Below are positions 59,812 to 64,000 of a stretch of 64,000 bases of DNA, piece after piece; within the stretch, counting starts at the first letter, position 1, and each line of letters starts with the position of its first letter. The notes beneath the pieces are model-generated. The model searched no databases and was not told where the DNA came from. It was given only the letters and a program-made list of their open reading frames with translations. Made by a program: the position numbers and the translations under genes. Source of the stretch: Betaproteobacteria bacterium UBA2592 (GTDB lineage Bacteria > Pseudomonadota > Gammaproteobacteria > Burkholderiales > Rhodocyclaceae); the NCBI GenBank assembly GCA_002340095.1, contig DDKS01000020.1, positions 1 through 64,000 of the forward strand, written 5' to 3'.

Positions 59812-60591
59812 ATGTTCATGCTGCTCTCCCCCGCCAAGTCCCTGGATTTCGAAACCCCGGTGCCCGCCGGCCTGCCCTGCACCCAGCCGGGCTGGCTGCA
59901 GGAATCCGCCGCCCTGATCGAGTGCCTGCGCCAGCTTTCTCCAGCCCAGGTGGCGGCGCTGATGGATCTCAGCGACAAGCTGGCGGTGCTGAACGTGACC
60001 CGCTATGCCGAATGGTCGCTGCCCTTCACCCCGGAAAACGCCAAGCAGGCGGTGCTGGCCTTCAATGGCGATGTGTACGAGGGACTGGACGCCCCCCGTC
60101 TGCAGGCGGACGACCTGGAGTGGGCGCAGGCGCACCTGGGCATCCTTTCGGGGCTCTACGGTCTGCTCAGACCGCTCGACCTGATCCAGCCCTACCGCCT
60201 GGAAATGGGCACGAAACTGGCCAACAGCCGGGGCAAGGATCTTTACGCCTGGTGGGGCGACCGGTTGCGGGATGCGGTGCAGGCCGCTACCGAGGCCTCC
60301 GGCACGCCGGTGCTGGTGAACCTGGCGTCCGAGGAATACTTCAAGGCAGTGCGTCCGCAAACCTTGAGGGTGCCCGTCATCCAGCCCGTGTTCGAGGATT
60401 GGAAGGGGGGCAGGTACAAGATCATCAGTTTCTACGCCAAACGTGCCCGGGGGCTGATGGCCCGTTATGCCATCGAGCAGCGCATCGACGATCCGGAAGG
60501 ACTCAAGGATTTCAATCGGGAAGGCTATGCCTTCGATCCCGCTGCCAGCGAAGGGGATAGCTGGGTGTTCCGCCGTCGCCAGGCGGATTGA
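59812..60591 (+). CDS. yaaA: Peroxide stress protein YaaA
   Basis: 259 residues, matching E. coli YaaA in length. Family motifs are LLSPAKSLDFETPVP, FNGDVYEGLDA, ILSGLYGLLRPLDLIQPYRLEMGTKL, NLASEEYFKAV and the C-terminal YAFDPAASEGDSWVFRR. YaaA lowers free iron during H2O2 stress and is OxyR-controlled in E. coli; it also binds DNA. GGAG lies seven bases before the ATG. The longer upstream frame is antisense to the Gcr-like gene and is rejected. Confidence 0.95.
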   Translation: MFMLLSPAKSLDFETPVPAGLPCTQPGWLQESAALIECLRQLSPAQVAALMDLSDKLAVLNVTRYAEWSLPFTPENAKQAVLAFNGDVYEGLDAPRLQADDLEWAQAHLGILSGLYGLLRPLDLIQPYRLEMGTKLANSRGKDLYAWWGDRLRDAVQAATEASGTPVLVNLASEEYFKAVRPQTLRVPVIQPVFEDWKGGRYKIISFYAKRARGLMARYAIEQRIDDPEGLKDFNREGYAFDPAASEGDSWVFRRRQAD

Positions 60592-60601
60592 TCCACGCCC
60601 T

Positions 60602-61057
60602 TCAGGAGCTGGGGACTTCTGCCAGTCTTTCGAGGCGCGCTATCGCTTCGTCCGGGCGGAGAATCTCGAAGGGCGGGGGTAGCAGGCTGCGGCGCACCTT
60701 GAGCACCAGCTTGTCCTTGCTCACCAGCCAGTCGGCCCGGCCCCGGGCTGCCAGTTCGATGAAGCGCTGGTCGTCCTGGTCGCGGCACTGGGGCAGATGT
60801 GCCGGCCAGCCGCTGCCGGGAATGTGCTCGGCCCGGGCGGCGTAGGCCTTCCACAGGCTGGCGGCGTCCGCCTCGTCCAGCTTCAGTTTCGGGTAGGCCA
60901 GCACCCGGCGCAGTTCCTCCAGACAGCCCGTGTCCGTCAGGCAGCGGATGCGGCCCTGCTCCAGGGCCCGGGCCAGGGGGCCGGTGGAGGGATCGCGGAA
61001 ACGGAAGATGTCGATCACCACATTGGTGTCGAACACCAGGCGCAGGGGAGGCGTCAT
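60602..61057 (-). CDS. Orphan PIN-domain protein (COG1569-like)
   Basis: 151 residues. PIN residues: LVFDTNVVIDIF (D10), a Glu in GCLEELRRVLAYP, and RDQDDQRFIELA with SKDKLVLK toward the end. This is the putative-toxin subgroup with the RVLAYPKLKL motif. Upstream lies a 429-base gene-free stretch, and no antitoxin-like ORF is visible on either side, so it may be solitary or partnered elsewhere. It converges on yaaA with 10 bases between stops. Confidence 0.82.
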   Translation of the reverse strand: MTPPLRLVFDTNVVIDIFRFRDPSTGPLARALEQGRIRCLTDTGCLEELRRVLAYPKLKLDEADAASLWKAYAARAEHIPGSGWPAHLPQCRDQDDQRFIELAARGRADWLVSKDKLVLKVRRSLLPPPFEILRPDEAIARLERLAEVPSS

Positions 61058-61232
61058 GGTTCAGGGGGCGGCACGGTGCCGAAGTCCGGGGCGGCACAGC
61101 ATCCGGGAGGGCACCGGCTCTGTCAAGGGTGGAGGGCCGGAGGGGCGGACCGGTTCGCGCCACACGCGCTTAGCCGCGATTGCTCCAGTACCTTCTTGCA
61201 AAACACGCCTAAGCTGCCGGCCCGCCAGGGTT

Positions 61233-61442
61233 TTTTCCACTTGTCCCCAAAACCTGTGGATAACTTTGTGGAAAGCGGCTGGGGGAAATCGCTAAATGCC
61301 CTGCCCGTAAGGGTTTTTCTTACCCTGCCTAAAAAATCGCCTTTTCTTAAATCTTTTATTAATCAATGGGATGTGCCGGATCTCGGGTTGTCAACCGGCA
61401 GGAGCGTGTTTTTTTCGTGCAAGGCGGAATTTCTGTGCATAA
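61233..61442. other. DnaA-box-like cluster with AT-rich segment
   Basis: Within the gene-free 61058-61486 stretch, four sites match or nearly match TTWTNCACA. TGTGGATAA (61255-61263) and TGTGCATAA (61434-61442) are perfect on the minus strand; TTTTCCACT (61233-61241) and TGTGGAAAG (61267-61275) have one mismatch each. Between them lies an AT-rich run (about 61330-61367). The stretch also holds hairpin-capable repeats (GGCGGAA 61423-61429 with TTCCGCC 61452-61458). No replication gene is nearby, so this is not claimed as oriC. Confidence 0.5.
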
Positions 61443-61486
61443 GTAGCGTGTTTCCGCCCTGCTGGGGCACTTGCCGGATCCTCACG

Positions 61487-62461
61487 TCATGGGCATCCGC
61501 AGCCGGACAGGTCCGTCGTGCAGGGGCCGGCTACCAGGTGCAGGGAGGGGAGGGAGCCGGGGGGCTGGATTTCTTCGAGCGGGGTTGCCGGGTCGATCGG
61601 GACGGCAGGGTGGGCCAGCAGTTCGCGCAGGAAGCCGGGCTGGGCCAGCAGTCCGGCATGGGTGGTGCCGTTGTAGAGCTGCAAGCGTTGCAGGTTTCGG
61701 GCAGCGATGCGCCGGTCCACTTCTGCTGGCTCGAGGCGGGCCGGATCATGCTGGCCGTCCGAGGCAATGCCGAAGGCCCACAAGGTGCCATAGAGGGGAA
61801 CGTAGCCCAGGGCCGGGCGCACCAGGGGAAAGGCCTGGCCCAGGGAAGCGACGATGCGGGCCAGGGTGCGGGGGCGGTGGATGGGGGACTGCAGGTGCAG
61901 GGAAATCAGGCCGCCCGGTTTCAGGGCCGCCCGGCAGGCCCGGTAGAAATCGGCGGTGTAGAGGGCCTGGGCCGGGCCGAAGGGGTCGGTCAGGTCGAGG
62001 ATGATCAGGTCGAAGGCGGCACGGCTTTGCTCGACCAGGGCCTTGCCATCCACGATCCGCACTTCCAGGCGTGGGTCGGAGAAGACGTTGCCGTGGATGG
62101 CGGGGAGCCAGGCCTTGCTGGTTTCCACGACCACCGGGTCCAGCTCCGCCATCACCACCTGACGGATGCTCGGGTGCTTTAGCAGCTCTTCGGCCATGCC
62201 CCCGTCGCCGCCGCCCACGATCAGGGCCGTTTCCGGCGCCGGGTGGGCCAGGGCGGGCAGGTGGGCCATGGGTTCGTGATAGAAGAATTCATCCTGCTCC
62301 GAGGTCATGAAGCAGCCGTCGATGCGCAGCACCCGGCCGAACTGGGGGGTGTCCAGCACCTCGATCAACTGGTATTCGGACTGGACCTGGAACAGGGTGT
62401 GGCTGGCGCGCAGGTAGAAGCCGAAATCCGGCGTCAGTTGTTCGATGGGGTAGCTCGCCAC
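61487..62461 (-). CDS. speE: Spermidine synthase (polyamine aminopropyltransferase)
   Basis: 324 residues from a GTG start at 62461. The aminopropyltransferase core has VGGGDGGMAEELLKH (dcSAM binding), VMAELDPVVVE, the catalytic-Asp region LIILDLTDPFGPA, and the upstream HEPMAHLPAL. It uses decarboxylated SAM from SpeD, encoded two bases upstream, to aminopropylate putrescine. The end is SGCGCP; such short Cys tails occur in some homologues. Its promoter is presumably that of speD. Confidence 0.94.
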   Translation of the reverse strand: MASYPIEQLTPDFGFYLRASHTLFQVQSEYQLIEVLDTPQFGRVLRIDGCFMTSEQDEFFYHEPMAHLPALAHPAPETALIVGGGDGGMAEELLKHPSIRQVVMAELDPVVVETSKAWLPAIHGNVFSDPRLEVRIVDGKALVEQSRAAFDLIILDLTDPFGPAQALYTADFYRACRAALKPGGLISLHLQSPIHRPRTLARIVASLGQAFPLVRPALGYVPLYGTLWAFGIASDGQHDPARLEPAEVDRRIAARNLQRLQLYNGTTHAGLLAQPGFLRELLAHPAVPIDPATPLEEIQPPGSLPSLHLVAGPCTTDLSGCGCP

Positions 62462-62463
62462 GT

Positions 62464-62877
62464 TCAGGCCCTCACGAGCCGATGCAGATGGGGGTTGGCG
62501 GGATTGAAGGCCTGCAGCAGGTCGTCGAACAGTTGCTGGGCCTTGGCCCGGTTGTCGGTGGTGTAGTTGCAGACGTACACGTCCAGGGTGACGTAACCGG
62601 ATTCAGGCCAGGTGTGCAGGGACAAGTGGGATTCCGCCAGCACCACCATGCCGGTGACGCCGCCGTCTTCGCCAAAGCGGTGGAACAGGTCTCCTAGGGC
62701 GGTGAGCCCGGCCTTGGCCACCTGTTGCCGGCAGAAGGCGGAAAGGTACTGGTCGTCCAACATCAGGCGGGAATCACAGCGGCAGTCGTAGAGGTCGCCA
62801 ATCAAATGCAGGCCGTTGGCCTGGCGCTTGCGGCTCTGGGCTTCGGGGGGCAGGGGAGTGGCGAGGTTTTTCATCAT
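62464..62877 (-). CDS. speD: S-adenosylmethionine decarboxylase proenzyme (small bacterial class)
   Basis: 137 residues from ATG 62877 (a second ATG follows at 62874). It has the self-cleavage site ESHLSLHTWPE (Glu81-Ser82 counted from the second ATG), whose Ser becomes the pyruvoyl group, and KxxGLHLIGDLYDC-like N-terminus (NGLHLIGDLYDC). It belongs to the small Thermotoga/Bacillus-type class rather than the 264-residue E. coli type. Supplies decarboxylated SAM to SpeE. The region upstream is AT-rich and shared with the divergent dus gene. Confidence 0.94.
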   Translation of the reverse strand: MMKNLATPLPPEAQSRKRQANGLHLIGDLYDCRCDSRLMLDDQYLSAFCRQQVAKAGLTALGDLFHRFGEDGGVTGMVVLAESHLSLHTWPESGYVTLDVYVCNYTTDNRAKAQQLFDDLLQAFNPANPHLHRLVRA

Positions 62878-63030
62878 GGCATCTGACGGGGGAAAGGCGC
62901 TGGCGCCTCCATTTTCCCCTCGGGAAGTGACAAAAAGACAGATTTTAACATTTTTGCAAACATACTTGCTCCATGGGACCGCGGGGCGCGTGTTCCCGTG
63001 CGCAAAGACCCGGCGGCGGGCGTCTCCGGC

Positions 63031-63039
63031 TGCTAGAAT
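63031..63039 (+). promoter_or_regulatory. Extended -10 promoter of the dus gene
   Basis: TG-C-TAGAAT: an extended -10 whose hexamer matches TATAAT at five of six positions, 27 bases ahead of the dus ATG. No clear -35. Confidence 0.5.
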
Positions 63040-63066
63040 TCCGCTCCCCTGCACCACTTTGTCTTC

Positions 63067-64000
63067 ATGGCTTCCGACTCTGCCGCCCAACTTGTCCTGG
63101 CCCCCATGGAGGGACTCGCCGACCATGAGATGCGGGAAGTGCTCACCGCCGTGGGCGGCTACGACTGGGGCATCTGCCAGTTCGTGCGGGTCTCCGGCAG
63201 CGTCCTGCCGCGCCGCACTTTCCAGCGCATCTGCCCGGAATTGCTCCAGGGTGGCCGCACCCGGGCGGGCACGCCGATCCGGGTGCAACTGATGGGCTCC
63301 GATCCCGGCTTCCTTGCCGACAACGCCAGCACCCTGGTGGAATTGGCCCCGGCCGGCATCGACCTCAACTTCGGCTGCCCGGCCCCCACCGTGAATCGCC
63401 ACCGGGGCGGTGCGGCCCTGCTGGAGGAGCCGGAGCTGCTGCATGAAATTGCCAGCGCCGTGCGCGCCCGGGTGCCGGTGCACATCCCTTTTACCGCCAA
63501 GATGCGCCTCGGCCTCAAGGACACCAGCCGGGCCCTGGAGTGCGCCCGGGCGCTCGAAGCGGGCGGGGTGGATGCCCTGATCGTCCATGGCCGCACCAAG
63601 GTGGATGGCTACCGGCCCCCGGCCCGCTGGGGCTGGATCGCCCGGGTGCGGGAAGCGGTCCGGGTCCCGGTGGTGGCCAACGGCGAGGTGTGGACCGAGG
63701 CGGACTACGCCGCCATCCGGGCCGAGAGCGGCTGCCGCCACGTGATGCTGGGCCGGGGTGCCGTGGCCGACCCGCTCCTGCCGCGCCGCATCCGGGGCGA
63801 AGCCACCGGTGGCTGGCCGGAACTGCGGCCCCATCTGGCCGATTACTGGGTCCAGGTCTGTCGCCGGGTGCTGCCCGAACATGCGCCAGGCCGCCTCAAG
63901 CAATGGCTGGGGTTGATGCGCCGGGCCTATCCCGAGGCCGAGCAGCTCTACACCGCCCTGCGCCCGGTGCGCGGTGTGGCCGAAGTGGATGCCCTGCTGC
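63067..64000 (+). CDS. dusC: tRNA-dihydrouridine synthase, DusC-like (5' part, runs off the window)
   Basis: Begins at ATG 63067 (MASDSAAQLVLAPMEGLAD) and stays open for 311 codons to the window edge. Flavin/TIM-barrel motifs: LAPMEGLADHEMREVL, QLMGSDP, the catalytic Cys in DLNFGCPAPTVNRHRGGAALL, TAKMRLGLKD, LIVHGRTKVDGYRPPARW and VVANGEVWT. The KVDGYRPPA loop and GGAALL context resemble DusC (U16 of tRNA) more than DusA or DusB. FMN/NADPH-dependent reduction of uridine in tRNA. About the last dozen residues lie outside the window. Confidence 0.92.
   Translation, partial: MASDSAAQLVLAPMEGLADHEMREVLTAVGGYDWGICQFVRVSGSVLPRRTFQRICPELLQGGRTRAGTPIRVQLMGSDPGFLADNASTLVELAPAGIDLNFGCPAPTVNRHRGGAALLEEPELLHEIASAVRARVPVHIPFTAKMRLGLKDTSRALECARALEAGGVDALIVHGRTKVDGYRPPARWGWIARVREAVRVPVVANGEVWTEADYAAIRAESGCRHVMLGRGAVADPLLPRRIRGEATGGWPELRPHLADYWVQVCRRVLPEHAPGRLKQWLGLMRRAYPEAEQLYTALRPVRGVAEVDALL

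Noticed and set aside
61233..61442. Calling the DnaA-box cluster oriC
   Set aside because: No dnaA, dnaN, gyrB, rpmH or mnmG is nearby and skew cannot be computed here; kept only as a finding.

Overview
This is a GC-rich chromosomal window from a betaproteobacterium, most likely Rhodocyclales or a close relative. That placement is inferred from gene content (DUF2863 protein, Gcr-type membrane 'recombinase', phasin, yciI-bolA-ppiC order, many c-di-GMP and chemotaxis genes); no rRNA is present to confirm it. No tRNA, rRNA, CRISPR array, prophage or intact insertion sequence was recognised. Genes are tightly packed, often with 4-base ATGA overlaps.

Layout. 0.3-7.4 kb (mostly minus): tamA, a small Cys protein, a ProQ/FinO RNA chaperone, an unknown coiled-coil protein, the bifunctional NAD(P)HX repair enzyme, an OmpA-like lipoprotein, a MarR regulator and a thioredoxin-TPR chaperedoxin. 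7.5-14.7 kb: purL, an HDOD protein, gdhA with a TTG start, and rnk. 14.8-20.5 kb: a LysR regulator, a DUF748 protein, a ZrgA-type metal-binding protein with its ABC ATPase and FtsX-like permease, cytochrome c and bacteriohemerythrin. 20.5-26 kb: a possible membrane-lipid remodelling group (PlcP/LpxH-like phosphoesterase, GT4 glycosyltransferase, dgkA and a second GT4), interleaved with dps, tpx and an unlisted 40-codon membrane ORF. 26.2-28.4 kb: a CYTH-CHAD gene broken at a G7 run, and a phasin. 28.5-42.7 kb is a signalling island: a PotD-like binding protein overlapping a dCache-GGDEF cyclase, a chemoreceptor, an EAL-CBS-GGDEF protein, a dCache-PAS-GGDEF cyclase, and an HD-GYP regulator paired with a large hybrid kinase; ppiC-bolA-yciI lies inside it. 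42.7-47.3 kb: an MFS/LysR divergent pair, a 160-bp repeat also found inverted at the left edge, glutaredoxin, an AraC regulator, a MazEF-type toxin-antitoxin pair and a VOC protein. 47.4-59.7 kb is a long minus-strand run: Gcr protein, DUF2863, bioA, vapBC, bioFHCD, moxR, DUF58 and a TgpA-like protein lacking the transglutaminase core. 59.8-64 kb: yaaA, an orphan PIN protein, a 429-bp gene-free stretch with DnaA-box-like sites, speE-speD and the 5' part of a dihydrouridine synthase.

How they work together. BioC-BioH-BioF-BioA-BioD cover biotin synthesis from malonyl-ACP to dethiobiotin; bioB is not here. SpeD and SpeE make spermidine, and the polyamine-type binding protein/cyclase pair at 28.5 kb could sense polyamines. 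The 20.5-26 kb lipid genes could together turn phospholipid into diacylglycerol and glycolipid. The most unusual observations are the vapBC pair fused by start/stop overlap into the biotin operon, the transglutaminase-less TgpA-like protein behind MoxR-DUF58, the G7 frameshift, the DnaA-box cluster away from any replication gene, and the small membrane ORF upstream of tpx.
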